Assembly: GCA_025464925.1 (NCBI GenBank)
Contig: JAODMS010000223.1
Location: 1-7,006 of the forward strand
Direction: 5' to 3'
Length of the DNA: 7,006 bases
Source of the DNA: Arthrobacter sp.
GTDB lineage: Bacteria > Actinomycetota > Actinomycetes > Actinomycetales > Micrococcaceae
Part shown: one piece after another, positions 1 to 6,066 of the stretch
Position numbering within the stretch: the stretch's first letter is position 1
Layout: each line of letters starts with the position of its first letter
Program-made: the position numbers and the translations under genes
The notes under the pieces: model-generated
What the model was told of the DNA's origin: nothing
Seen by the model: only the letters and a program-made list of their open reading frames with translations
The model's database searches: none

Positions 1-82
1 CACGATCTACGATCGCGAGCCACCCGGCTACGGCAGGCCCGAAGCCACTCCCTGGCCGCCAATTTCTCGAGCGGTTGTTGGT

Positions 83-111
83 TTAAGAGGACTTGCCCGC
101 ATTACTAGACT
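83..111 (+). promoter_or_regulatory. Possible promoter for prfA
   Basis: TTAAGA (83-88) and TAGACT (106-111) each match the sigma-70-type -35 and -10 consensus at four of six positions, with an ideal 17-base spacer. Transcription would start near 118 and leave a short leader of about 18 bases. The surroundings are more AT-rich than the genes. The match is modest and nothing else supports it. A readthrough transcript from upstream is an alternative. Confidence 0.3.
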
Positions 112-122
112 TGAGAGAGTCG

Positions 123-129
123 AAAGAGG
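123..129 (+). promoter_or_regulatory. Ribosome binding site deciding the prfA start
   Basis: AAAGAGG lies six bases before the ATG at 136. An in-frame TTG at 130 directly abuts this motif and leaves no spacer, so the ATG is the better start. The protein then begins MFESVQ, as expected for actinobacterial release factor 1. Confidence 0.75.
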
Positions 130-135
130 TTGAAA

Positions 136-1209
136 ATGTTTGAGTCCGTACAGGGGCTGCTGGATGAGCATGATGCTATCCAGGCGCAGCTTGGGGATCC
201 TGCTGTTTATGCTGATCAGCGTCTGGCCCGGAAATTGGGGCGGCGTTCGGCCCAGTTGAACGGCATCGTGGAGGCGTACCACCGCTGGCACGGCATTGAG
301 GATGACCTCGCGGCGGCCAGGGAGATGGCGGGGGAGGACCCGGAGTTTGCGGCCGAGGTGCCGGAGCTTGAGGCTGCGCTGGAGTCGGCCGCCGCAAACC
401 TGCGCCGGCTGCTTATTCCCCGTGATCCGGACGACGCCCGCAATGTGATCCTGGAGGTCAAGGGCGGTGAAGGCGGCGACGAGGCGGCACTGTTCGCCGG
501 CGATCTGCTGCGCATGTATTCCCGCTATGCGGAATCCCGCGGCTGGAAGACGGAACTCATCTCGGCCAACGAATCGGACCTTGGTGGGTACAAGGACGTC
601 CAGATGGCCATCAAGGGCAACTCGAATGACCCGGCCGAGGGCGTCTACGCACGGCTCAAGTTCGAAGGCGGCGTGCACCGTGTGCAGCGGGTGCCTGTGA
701 CCGAGTCCCAGGGCCGCATCCACACCTCGGCCGCCGGCGTGCTTGTCCTCCCCGAAGTCGACGAGCCCGAAGAGCTCGAGATCAGCCAGAACGACCTCAA
801 GATCGACGTCTACCGATCCTCAGGCCCCGGCGGCCAGTCGGTCAACACCACCGACTCCGCCGTCCGCATCACCCACCTTCCCACCGGAATCGTGGTGGCC
901 ATGCAGAACGAGAAGTCACAGCTGCAGAACCGTGAAGCCGGCATGCGCGTGCTGCGTGCCCGGATCCTGGCACACCAGCAGGAGTTGATCGACGCGGAAA
1001 ACTCGGCACAGCGCAAGTCGCAGATCCGCACCATGGACCGCTCCGAGCGCATCCGCACCTACAACTACCCGGAAAACCGGGTGGCGGACCACCGTACCGG
1101 CTACAAGGCCTACAACCTGGACCAGGTCATGAACGGCGACCTGGAACCGGTAATCCAGTCGGCCATCGAGATGGACGAACAGGCCCGCCTCGACGCCATC
1201 GGCGAATAG
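136..1209 (+). CDS. prfA: Peptide chain release factor 1 (RF1)
   Basis: Cytoplasmic class I release factor. It recognises UAA and UAG stop codons in the ribosomal A site and triggers hydrolysis of peptidyl-tRNA. The protein has 357 residues, close to the family norm of about 360. An acidic, helical N-terminal domain spans roughly residues 1-110. The codon-recognition tripeptide is PVT at 187-189, within [13 protein letters not shown]; PxT is the RF1 type, whereas RF2 carries SPF. The catalytic GGQ is at 232-234 within [17 protein letters not shown], and the conserved C-terminal segment includes [16 protein letters not shown]. The ATG at 136 is preferred over the TTG at 130 on ribosome binding site spacing. 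prmC, whose product methylates the GGQ glutamine, follows after 19 bases, so the two are probably cotranscribed. Codons in the first 40 or so residues use T at the third position more often than later ones. Identification is secure. Confidence 0.98.
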   Translation: MFESVQGLLDEHDAIQAQLGDPAVYADQRLARKLGRRSAQLNGIVEAYHRWHGIEDDLAAAREMAGEDPEFAAEVPELEAALESAAANLRRLLIPRDPDDARNVILEVKGGEGGDEAALFAGDLLRMYSRYAESRGWKTELISANESDLGGYKDVQMAIKGNSNDPAEGVYARLKFEGGVHRVQRVPVTESQGRIHTSAAGVLVLPEVDEPEELEISQNDLKIDVYRSSGPGGQSVNTTDSAVRITHLPTGIVVAMQNEKSQLQNREAGMRVLRARILAHQQELIDAENSAQRKSQIRTMDRSERIRTYNYPENRVADHRTGYKAYNLDQVMNGDLEPVIQSAIEMDEQARLDAIGE

Positions 1210-1228
1210 ACTGAGGCCCGGAGCATTC

Positions 1229-2104
1229 ATGACACCCGGTGCAGAAGCCACGAGCCTTGCGGAGGCCGTCCACGCAGCGACAGCGGTCCTGGCCGCCGCC
1301 GGCGTACCCAGCCCCAGGGTCGACGCCGAGCTCCTGGCCGAGCATCTGCTCGGCATCGGGCTCGGCCGGCTCCGCGCACTGCTGCTGGGGGAGTACCCGG
1401 CCCCGGAAGGCTACGCCGAGCTCGTTGCCGAGCGGGCGCAGCGCATCCCGCTGCAGCACATCACCGGAGTCGCGCACTTCCGCTACCTGGAATTGGCGGT
1501 GGGGCCCGGGGTTTTCATCCCCCGCCCGGAAACCGAATCCGTGGTGCAGCTGGTCATTGACCGGCTGCAGGGCATGGCGCATCCCAAGGTGGTGGACCTC
1601 GGCACCGGATCCGGGGCGATCGCCGGTTCGATCGCGCATGAAGTTCCCGGCGCCGAGGTCCATGCGGTGGAGTTCAGCGAGTTCGCACACGCCTGGGCGG
1701 CGAAGAACCTCCTGCCCCTCGGCGTCGTCCTCATCCGCGGCGATTTGCGGGACGCGCTGCCGGAACACGACGGCACCTTCGACGTCGTGGTCTCCAATCC
1801 TCCCTACATCCCGGCCGAAGCCATCCCGAACGAACCCGAAGTGGCGCTGCACGATCCGCCCGAAGCACTGTACGGCGGTGGGGCGGACGGCATGGAACTT
1901 CCGACGGCGGCTGCCGCCTCCGCCGCCAGGCTGCTGGTGCCGGGCGGCTATTTCGTGATGGAACACGCGGAAGTCCAGTCGGCCTGGATCGCTGCGATGC
2001 TGGACCGTACCGGGCTGTGGTCCGAAGTGACCACCCATCGGGATCTCAACGGCAAGGATCGGGCCACCAGCGCCGTCCTGGCCGTCCCCGGTCCGCGTTG
2101 CTGA
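1229..2104 (+). CDS. prmC: Release factor glutamine N5-methyltransferase
   Basis: S-adenosylmethionine-dependent enzyme that N5-methylates the glutamine of the GGQ motif in release factors, raising termination efficiency. It has 291 residues, usual for PrmC/HemK. An N-terminal helical substrate-recognition domain covers about residues 1-100 and ends in the family signature GVFIPRPETE. The Rossmann-fold methyltransferase domain follows: the SAM-binding loop VVDLGTGSGAIA has its GTGSG at 125-129, and the catalytic NPPY tetrad is at 190-193, where it binds the target glutamine amide. A C-terminal LLVPGGYFVMEHA strand completes the fold. The ATG at 1229 has GGAG at 1220-1223, five bases upstream. 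It lies directly behind prfA, its substrate gene, an arrangement widely conserved in bacteria. The older name hemK and its link to haem synthesis are historical. Cysteine is the last residue; nothing is truncated. Confidence 0.96.
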   Translation: MTPGAEATSLAEAVHAATAVLAAAGVPSPRVDAELLAEHLLGIGLGRLRALLLGEYPAPEGYAELVAERAQRIPLQHITGVAHFRYLELAVGPGVFIPRPETESVVQLVIDRLQGMAHPKVVDLGTGSGAIAGSIAHEVPGAEVHAVEFSEFAHAWAAKNLLPLGVVLIRGDLRDALPEHDGTFDVVVSNPPYIPAEAIPNEPEVALHDPPEALYGGGADGMELPTAAAASAARLLVPGGYFVMEHAEVQSAWIAAMLDRTGLWSEVTTHRDLNGKDRATSAVLAVPGPRC

Positions 2105-2139
2105 TCAGGGCAGCCAAGAAGTGATGAAAGAATAGGGCA

Positions 2140-2877
2140 GTGACGACTAGCTACGATTGCACGGCAGCTGACCAGCGCGCCGCAGGACTTGAACATGCCC
2201 AGCGTGCCATCCGGGAGAACAAGTGCGTGGTTTTCCCCACGGACACCGTGTACGGAATCGCAGCCGACGCCTTTTCACCCCTGGCCGTGACCATGCTGCT
2301 CGCCTCCAAAGGCCGCAGCCGGAAGATGCCGCCGCCCGTTCTCATCCCGCGGCTCAACGCCCTCGACGGCCTCGCCACCGAGGTTCCGGCCGAAGCGCGG
2401 AGGCTGGCCGAGGCCTTCTGGCCCGGCGGCCTGACCCTCATTCTGCACGCCCAGCCGTCGCTGGACTGGGATCTCGGCGAGACCAGGGGAACGGTGGCCT
2501 TGCGGATCCCGGCTGACGACCTCGCGCAGGACCTGCTGACGCTCACCGGGCCGCTGGCCGTTTCTTCCGCGAACCGCACCGGCCAGGCTGCGGCGCAGAC
2601 GGCCGCGGATGCCGAGGCTCAGCTGGCAGAGTCTGTGGAGGTCTACCTTGAAGCCGGACACCGGCCTGTTGACGGCGCCGATGCCCTGCCGTCCACGATC
2701 GTTGACGCCACCGCATTACCCCTGCGGGTTGTCCGCCAGGGCGCCGTCAGCCTGGCGCGCCTGCGCGAGGTGGTTCCGGCCCTGGTGGACGTCGATGGCA
2801 ACGCACCCGCCGCCAAGCCAGACCCGGCCCTGACGGAATCGGGCGCCGAACCCGGCTCAGGAACAGACCCCGAATGA
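2140..2877 (+). CDS. L-threonylcarbamoyladenylate synthase (TsaC/Sua5/YrdC family)
   Basis: Makes threonylcarbamoyl-AMP from threonine, bicarbonate and ATP, the first step of t6A37 modification of ANN-decoding tRNAs. The 245-residue protein has the YrdC fold. Visible motifs are PTDTVYGIA (33-41), the basic SKGRSRKMPPPVLI segment (56-69) that binds nucleotide, FWPGGLTL (93-100), TGPLAVSSANRTG (136-148) and the C-terminal STIVDAT (185-191). About 30 residues rich in Pro, Ala, Asp and Glu follow and look disordered. The separate C-terminal Sua5 domain of long family members is absent, so this is a TsaC-like short form; I leave the symbol open between tsaC and sua5. The GTG at 2140 is the only plausible start: an ATG at 2124 meets a stop after three codons. 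The Shine-Dalgarno match is weak. Its stop overlaps the next ATG. It matches Rv1301 in position. Confidence 0.93.
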   Translation: MTTSYDCTAADQRAAGLEHAQRAIRENKCVVFPTDTVYGIAADAFSPLAVTMLLASKGRSRKMPPPVLIPRLNALDGLATEVPAEARRLAEAFWPGGLTLILHAQPSLDWDLGETRGTVALRIPADDLAQDLLTLTGPLAVSSANRTGQAAAQTAADAEAQLAESVEVYLEAGHRPVDGADALPSTIVDATALPLRVVRQGAVSLARLREVVPALVDVDGNAPAAKPDPALTESGAEPGSGTDPE

Positions 2878-3641
2878 GCCTAAAGCGGCAGCACATCCCC
2901 GTTCTCGACGTGGAGGCCACACCTCTGACTGTGCCGGAGCTGACCGAGGTCCTCAACCGGTATGTCGCTGAGGGCCGGACCCGCACGGTGGTGGGCCACA
3001 ATCTGCACAGCGTCACGCTGCTGCATTCCGATCCGGGATTCCGGCGGTTCTACGAGCAGAGCGACGTGGTGCTGATCGACGGCGCGCCGGTGCTGTGGCT
3101 CTGGGCGAAGGCGCTGAAAGCCGGAAAGGCCAGAGGACCGATCATGGACTACCGTCTGGGTTCGACTGACTGGATCCCGGCGCTGGCGGGTGTGGGCGGA
3201 CTCAAGAGGATCGCAGTGATCGGGGCAGGCGCCCCGGCGAACGCCGAGGCAGTGGCGCGGCTTCAGGGGATCGTTCCCCATGCCCGGGTCGAGGGGATGC
3301 CTGGCCAGGATTGGAACGAAGAACTCGAGGAGTCGGCCGTCGACTGGCTTTCAGGGCTGCGACCGCAGCTGGTGCTTCTTGGACTCGGCATGCCGCTGCA
3401 GGAACAGGTGCTCCTGCGCAGGCTCGAATCGCTACCGCCCGCCGTCTACTGCGCCGTAGGGGGTGCCATTGAACAGATTGCGGGCGTCCAGAAACTGGCA
3501 CCGCGATGGTTTGGCCGGCTGGGGCTGGAATGGGCGTGGCGGCTCATCCTCCACCCGCGGCGGGTGGCCTACCGGGTTTTCGGCGAGCCGTGGGTGCTGC
3601 TGGGGCTGCTGGTCCGGCGGCGTCTGCTGCTGGACCGCTAG
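2874..3641 (+). CDS. WecG/TagA/CpsF-family glycosyltransferase
   Basis: Predicted GT26-family transferase of 255 residues, the type that adds a second sugar (often ManNAc or ManNAcA) to undecaprenyl-PP-GlcNAc in teichoic-acid linkage units or polysaccharides. Family features are VVGHNLHSVTLLHSD (39-53, with the conserved Asn at 43), VVLIDGAPVLW (65-75, the likely catalytic Asp at 69), LGLGMPLQEQ (169-178), and AVGGAIEQIAGVQ (194-206). The C-terminal end is basic (RLILHPRR at 223-230, then a Leu/Arg-rich tail). In TagA enzymes such a tail contacts membrane and substrate, which fits action at the inner membrane face. The TagA motif TxN reads GxN here, so sugar specificity may differ. The ATG lies in an ATGA overlap with the preceding stop, which indicates translational coupling; CAGGAA at 2858-2863 may be its ribosome site. 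It is absent from this position in the mycobacterial block. Donor and acceptor are unknown. Confidence 0.88.
   Translation: MSLKRQHIPVLDVEATPLTVPELTEVLNRYVAEGRTRTVVGHNLHSVTLLHSDPGFRRFYEQSDVVLIDGAPVLWLWAKALKAGKARGPIMDYRLGSTDWIPALAGVGGLKRIAVIGAGAPANAEAVARLQGIVPHARVEGMPGQDWNEELEESAVDWLSGLRPQLVLLGLGMPLQEQVLLRRLESLPPAVYCAVGGAIEQIAGVQKLAPRWFGRLGLEWAWRLILHPRRVAYRVFGEPWVLLGLLVRRRLLLDR
3638..3641. other. Shared CTAG holding two convergent stop codons
   Basis: The + strand WecG/TagA gene ends with TAG at 3639-3641 and the - strand family-2 transferase ends with TAG at 3640-3638, both read from the same palindromic CTAG. There is no intergenic space, so no terminator can lie between the genes, and each transcript must extend into antisense of the other unless it ends inside the opposing gene. 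Confidence 0.95.
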
Positions 3642-4534
3642 AACTTCTGGTCCTTCAGCGGACCGAACCCTTTACCGCGGAGCCCGGTGGAAAAGGCCCT
3701 GAACCAGTTGGCCAGGCCGCGGAAGTCACCACGGCGCAGGAAGTAGCCGAGGTAGCCGCCCACATCCGCAACCAAGGACTTGACCCGGAAATGGCGGCGG
3801 ATCATGTAACCGCGGTTCCGGTAATAGAAGTAGCGTTTGAACGCCGAATCCGGCACGATCACGTGCCATCTGGCGCCATAGACATGCTTGGTCTCGGAAA
3901 AGGCATGGGGATGGGTGATGGCCGCCGTGGTCACAGTGCCAAAACGGATGCCGGCCTTGCGGAGCCTGATGGTGAAGTCCACCTCGTCCCCGCGGATGAA
4001 GAGGCGCATGTCCGGCAGCCCGACCTTGAAGAAGACATCGGAGCGGATCAGGGCGCCGTTGAAGAAGTGTCCGTCGTCCGGCAGGAAACCGACCTTCTCC
4101 ACTTCGGCGCGGTCATGAGTGACCTTGCCGGCGAGACGGAAGAAGAAGGACAGCCTGTCCGGGTGGCCGGGTGCCACCACAAGGGGAACCACGGCCTCGA
4201 GGTCGCGCGCCTCGGCCTCACGGATCAGCGTGGCGAGGCATTCCGGGTCCCCGGGCTCGGCGTCGTCGTCCATCATCCAGATCCAGTCCGCTCCACTGGC
4301 AACAGCTTTAAGGATCGCCAGGGAAAAACCACCGGCGCCGCCAAGATTCGCCTCGGACCGGACATAATCGACGTTTCCGTGCTGATCCGCAACATCCTTT
4401 GCGGGCACCGTGCCGCTGTCCACGAGGCAAATGGAGCGGACCGGCGCGGTCTGGTTGTTGATGGCGTTCAGCAGAACGGCCAGCTCCCCGGGACGGTCAA
4501 ACGTCACGGCAGCAACTGCAACCGACATGGTCAT
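3638..4534 (-). CDS. Family-2 glycosyltransferase (GlfT-like)
   Basis: Cytoplasmic-face GT-A transferase of 298 residues that probably adds sugars to a lipid-linked glycan. The N-terminus VAVAAVTFDRPGELAVLL (about 5-22) is the nucleotide-sugar-binding start of GT2 enzymes. The stretch NLGGAGGFSLAI (63-74) followed by DWIWMMDDDAEP (83-94), with the metal-binding DDD at 89-91, strongly resembles the galactofuranosyltransferase-like and rhamnosyltransferase-like branch. LFIRGDEVDFTIR (178-190) supplies the presumed catalytic acidic residues, and THPH (207-210) a metal-binding histidine. The C-terminal 60 residues are basic and aromatic. The ATG at 4534 has AGAGGA on the - strand (4547-4542), seven bases upstream; a second in-frame ATG two codons later is less well spaced. 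It is divergent from the wecA-type gene and converges on the WecG/TagA gene. The donor sugar, such as UDP-galactofuranose or dTDP-rhamnose, cannot be told from sequence. Confidence 0.88.
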   Translation of the reverse strand: MTMSVAVAAVTFDRPGELAVLLNAINNQTAPVRSICLVDSGTVPAKDVADQHGNVDYVRSEANLGGAGGFSLAILKAVASGADWIWMMDDDAEPGDPECLATLIREAEARDLEAVVPLVVAPGHPDRLSFFFRLAGKVTHDRAEVEKVGFLPDDGHFFNGALIRSDVFFKVGLPDMRLFIRGDEVDFTIRLRKAGIRFGTVTTAAITHPHAFSETKHVYGARWHVIVPDSAFKRYFYYRNRGYMIRRHFRVKSLVADVGGYLGYFLRRGDFRGLANWFRAFSTGLRGKGFGPLKDQKF

Positions 4535-4626
4535 CGCGGGGTCCTCTCAGCACGGCCGTCAGTGTTTTTCCCGCCGGCAATGGGCCGTGTGACGCGAAGA
4601 CAGGTGGCCGTTGGCATTAGTATCTT

Positions 4627-4649
4627 GACTAGAGTCCACTGTAATACAG
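4627..4649. repeat. Two operator-like dyads over the candidate wecA -10
   Basis: GACT-AG-AGTC (4627-4636) and CTGTA-A-TACAG (4639-4649) are adjacent short inverted repeats whose centres are about 12.5 bases apart. The second covers the candidate -10 TGTAAT, so a bound repressor there would block it. The arms are short and the regulator is unknown, so this remains a suggestion. Confidence 0.35.
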
Positions 4650-4655
4650 CCCTGT

Positions 4656-4688
4656 CAGGCACTACGCACTGCCTGCCCTGAGCAGGGC
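4656..4688 (+). repeat. Two abutting leader hairpins
   Basis: CAGGCA (4656-4661) pairs perfectly with TGCCTG (4670-4675) across eight bases. GCCCTG (4675-4680) is the inverse of CAGGGC (4683-4688); in RNA this would fold as a five-pair stem with loop GAGC. The two share G4675, so the outermost pairs compete. No T-run follows directly, so this is not a standard intrinsic terminator. Confidence 0.45.
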
Positions 4689-4753
4689 GACGGAGAAGTT
4701 TCATTTTTCGAAAGACAGTTCCACGGCATTTTCGTTCACCCCACTCCCGAGGC

Positions 4754-4788
4754 CCGCAGCGGATCCTGTGGCTGCGGTATGTGCAGCC
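4754..4788 (+). promoter_or_regulatory. Mutually exclusive hairpins in the wecA-type leader
   Basis: CCGCAGC (4754-4760) can pair along seven bases with GCTGCGG (4771-4777). The same central segment, GGCTGC (4770-4775), can instead pair with GCAGCC (4783-4788) around a seven-base loop. Only one can form at a time. The element ends about 26 bases before the Shine-Dalgarno region. This looks like the layout of a leader switch, but GC-rich DNA yields such stems by chance and no known riboswitch class is recognised. Confidence 0.35.
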
Positions 4789-4813
4789 GGGCAATGACTG
4801 CTCCAATGGCGCC

Positions 4814-4820
4814 GGGCAGG
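4814..4820 (+). promoter_or_regulatory. Ribosome binding site of the wecA-type gene
   Basis: GGGCAGG lies seven bases before the ATG at 4828 and decides this start over the ATG at 4834 two codons later. A perfect seven-base complement, CCTGCCC, lies at 4672-4678 in the same leader, so the site could in principle be masked by pairing. Confidence 0.55.
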
Positions 4821-4827
4821 TTTCCGC

Positions 4828-5949
4828 ATGATCATGTACCTGCTGATGATGCTGACGGCGGCCATCGTGTCGTACTGCGCAACCTGGGGCGCGCGGCTGA
4901 TCGGCAACAGGCTGGAACTGTTCTCACCCATCCGCAGCAGGGATATGCATTCCCACCAGGTGTCCCGCCTGGGGGGACTGGGAATCTTCGCTGGATTTTT
5001 GGTGGCGCTGGTGGTGGCCAGCCAGTCCTTCTTCGTGAAAGACATCTTCCGCGGTAACGATTCGCCGTGGGGTGTCCTGGCCGGCGCGGTCGTGATCGTT
5101 GTGGTTGGTCTCGCCGACGACCTGCTGGACCTGCGCTGGTGGGTAAAACTCATCGGCCAGAGCGCCGCCGCCGGCGTGGTGGCCGTCTGGGGTGTCCGCG
5201 TGTCGATTGTTCCGTTCATCCCGGAACCGATCGTGATTGAGAATGGCATGGCCAGCATCGTGCTGACGGCTGGACTCATTGTCATCACCATGAATGCGTT
5301 CAACTTCATTGACGGGCTGGACGGACTTGCCGCGGGAGTGGCCATTATCGGGGGAGCGGCATTCTTCCTCACTGCCTACTGGGTGCACCGGACCGCCGAT
5401 ATCCTGGATCGCTCGGACCTGGCAACCCTCCTGACAGCGATTGTGGTGGGCAGCTGTTTGGGGTTCCTGCCGCACAACTGGTTTCCCGCAAAGATTTTCA
5501 TGGGTGACTCCGGCGCCATGCTGATCGGCCTGCTCCTGGCGTCGGCCGGCATCGTCTCCACCGGGCAGATTACTTCCGGACTGTACGACCGGATTAACGG
5601 CATCCCCACGATCATTCCGATCCTGCTGCCCTTCGCGGTCCTCTTCCTGCCGCTCCTTGACCTGTGCCTGGCGGTGGTCCGGCGCACTGCGGTGGGCCGA
5701 TCGCCGTGGTCCGCTGACCGGGGACACCTGCACCACAAGCTGCTGGACATCGGATACTCGCACCGCGGCGCGGTGGTGCTGATGTACCTGTGGACGTGTG
5801 TGCTTGCCTTCGGCGGCCTGGCCTTCGTGGTCTACCCCTGGCAAATCGTCCTGGCCGTGGACCTGGTCGCCACTGCCGCCATGGTAGTGGCGACAGCCTG
5901 GCCCTACCTGCGCCAGCGGGCTCCCGGGCAGATGACGGAGCGGCAGTAA
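4828..5949 (+). CDS. wecA: MraY/WecA-type undecaprenyl-phosphate sugar-1-phosphate transferase
   Basis: Polytopic membrane enzyme of 373 residues that transfers a sugar-1-phosphate, probably GlcNAc-1-P from UDP-GlcNAc, to undecaprenyl (or decaprenyl) phosphate on the cytoplasmic face, starting a lipid-linked glycan. Hydrophobic segments run throughout, beginning at about residue 3. Family motifs are HSHQVSRLGGLG (41-52), the Mg-binding GLADDLLDL (94-102, Asp 97 and 98), NAFNFIDGLDGLAAG (156-170), IFMGDSGAMLIG (223-234), and DRGHLHHKLLDIG (297-309), whose HLHH (300-303) is the WecA/TagO form of the MraY-family HxHH motif. The C-terminal tail is short and polar. Position matches rfe (Rv1302) of mycobacteria, which supports WecA over MraY; the mraY gene normally sits in the division and cell-wall cluster. 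The sugar used is inferred from the family. It is expressed from the long intergenic region upstream and lies next to two glycosyltransferases likely to use its product. Confidence 0.92.
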   Translation: MIMYLLMMLTAAIVSYCATWGARLIGNRLELFSPIRSRDMHSHQVSRLGGLGIFAGFLVALVVASQSFFVKDIFRGNDSPWGVLAGAVVIVVVGLADDLLDLRWWVKLIGQSAAAGVVAVWGVRVSIVPFIPEPIVIENGMASIVLTAGLIVITMNAFNFIDGLDGLAAGVAIIGGAAFFLTAYWVHRTADILDRSDLATLLTAIVVGSCLGFLPHNWFPAKIFMGDSGAMLIGLLLASAGIVSTGQITSGLYDRINGIPTIIPILLPFAVLFLPLLDLCLAVVRRTAVGRSPWSADRGHLHHKLLDIGYSHRGAVVLMYLWTCVLAFGGLAFVVYPWQIVLAVDLVATAAMVVATAWPYLRQRAPGQMTERQ

Positions 5950-5977
5950 TGGACAAGGGACCGGGACGGCCGCTCTT

Positions 5978-6006
5978 TTCCGAATAATTTCTATCTATTG
6001 TAGAAT
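5978..6006 (+). promoter_or_regulatory. Candidate promoter of the ATP synthase operon
   Basis: TAGAAT (6001-6006) matches the -10 consensus at five of six positions and sits in a marked AT-rich island (about 5982-6008). The -35 at a 17-base spacer, TTCCGA (5978-5983), is weak, matching three of six. Transcription would begin around 6013. Position at the head of the atp block, just after the wecA-type stop, supports it. No intrinsic terminator with a T-run is evident between 5950 and 5980, so readthrough from wecA is possible. Confidence 0.45.
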
Positions 6007-6010
6007 TCAG

Positions 6011-6029
6011 GTGCGGCCCCCCGCCGCGC
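6011..6029 (+). repeat. Hairpin at the expected 5' end of the atp mRNA
   Basis: GCGGC (6013-6017) pairs with GCCGC (6023-6027) around a loop of five C residues. A T-G wobble and one G-C pair extend it outward to 6011 and 6029. It falls exactly where the transcript should start. It could stabilise the mRNA 5' end, but there is no direct support. Confidence 0.4.
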
Positions 6030-6066
6030 CATCTTGAGCACCATCCACCCCGATGATTGGGATCAC

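Larger units (their letters stand above)
1..135. other. Upstream intergenic region of prfA
   Basis: No gene could be recognised in this stretch. One + strand frame is open from position 2 to a TGA at 131-133, but it has no visible start and no recognisable product, so it may be chance or the tail of something outside the window. In related actinobacteria rho and rpmE often lie upstream of prfA. No clear L31 or Rho C-terminus can be read here. The right part holds a possible promoter and the prfA ribosome binding site. Confidence 0.5.
4535..4827. promoter_or_regulatory. Divergent intergenic region between GT2 and wecA-type genes
   Basis: This 293-base gap separates the two divergent start codons and must hold promoters for both. 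For the + strand, TGTAAT (4640-4645) is a five-of-six -10 match, but its best-spaced -35, TTAGTA (4617-4622), matches only three. That would give a wecA leader of about 175 bases. For the - strand I see only poor candidates, for example CTGACA (4658-4653) with a long spacer. Several inverted repeats crowd 4627-4688 and 4754-4788. No convincing ORF is present; short open frames here lack a ribosome site or are out of frame with wecA. Confidence 0.6.

Noticed and set aside
2..133. Open frame through the left edge, ending just before prfA
   Set aside because: No start codon, no homologous-looking sequence, and it overlaps the prfA promoter and ribosome site region. It could not be told from chance.
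1127..2038. 303-codon open frame on the - strand
   Set aside because: It is antisense to prmC, which has clear GTGSG and NPPY motifs; long reverse frames are common in high-GC DNA.
2124..2135. Three-codon ATG-AAA-GAA-TAG leader before the tsaC-type gene
   Set aside because: Too short to assess and lacking a ribosome site; noted only because it rules out an earlier start.
4625..4647. TTGACT and TAATAC as a promoter pair
   Set aside because: The spacer is only 11 bases, too short for sigma-70-type promoters.
3506..4681. 391-codon open frame on the + strand
   Set aside because: It lies antisense to the GT2 gene, whose DDD, GDEVDF and NLGGAGGF motifs and ribosome site are convincing. The + strand product shows no recognisable domain.
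4924..5844. 306-codon open frame on the - strand
   Set aside because: It is antisense to the wecA-type gene and its product is rich in His, Gln, Arg and Glu as expected for a shadow of a hydrophobic GC-rich gene.
5950..5980. Possible terminator after the wecA-type gene, with CTCTTTT following GC-rich sequence
   Set aside because: No stem longer than three or four pairs could be found before the short T-run.
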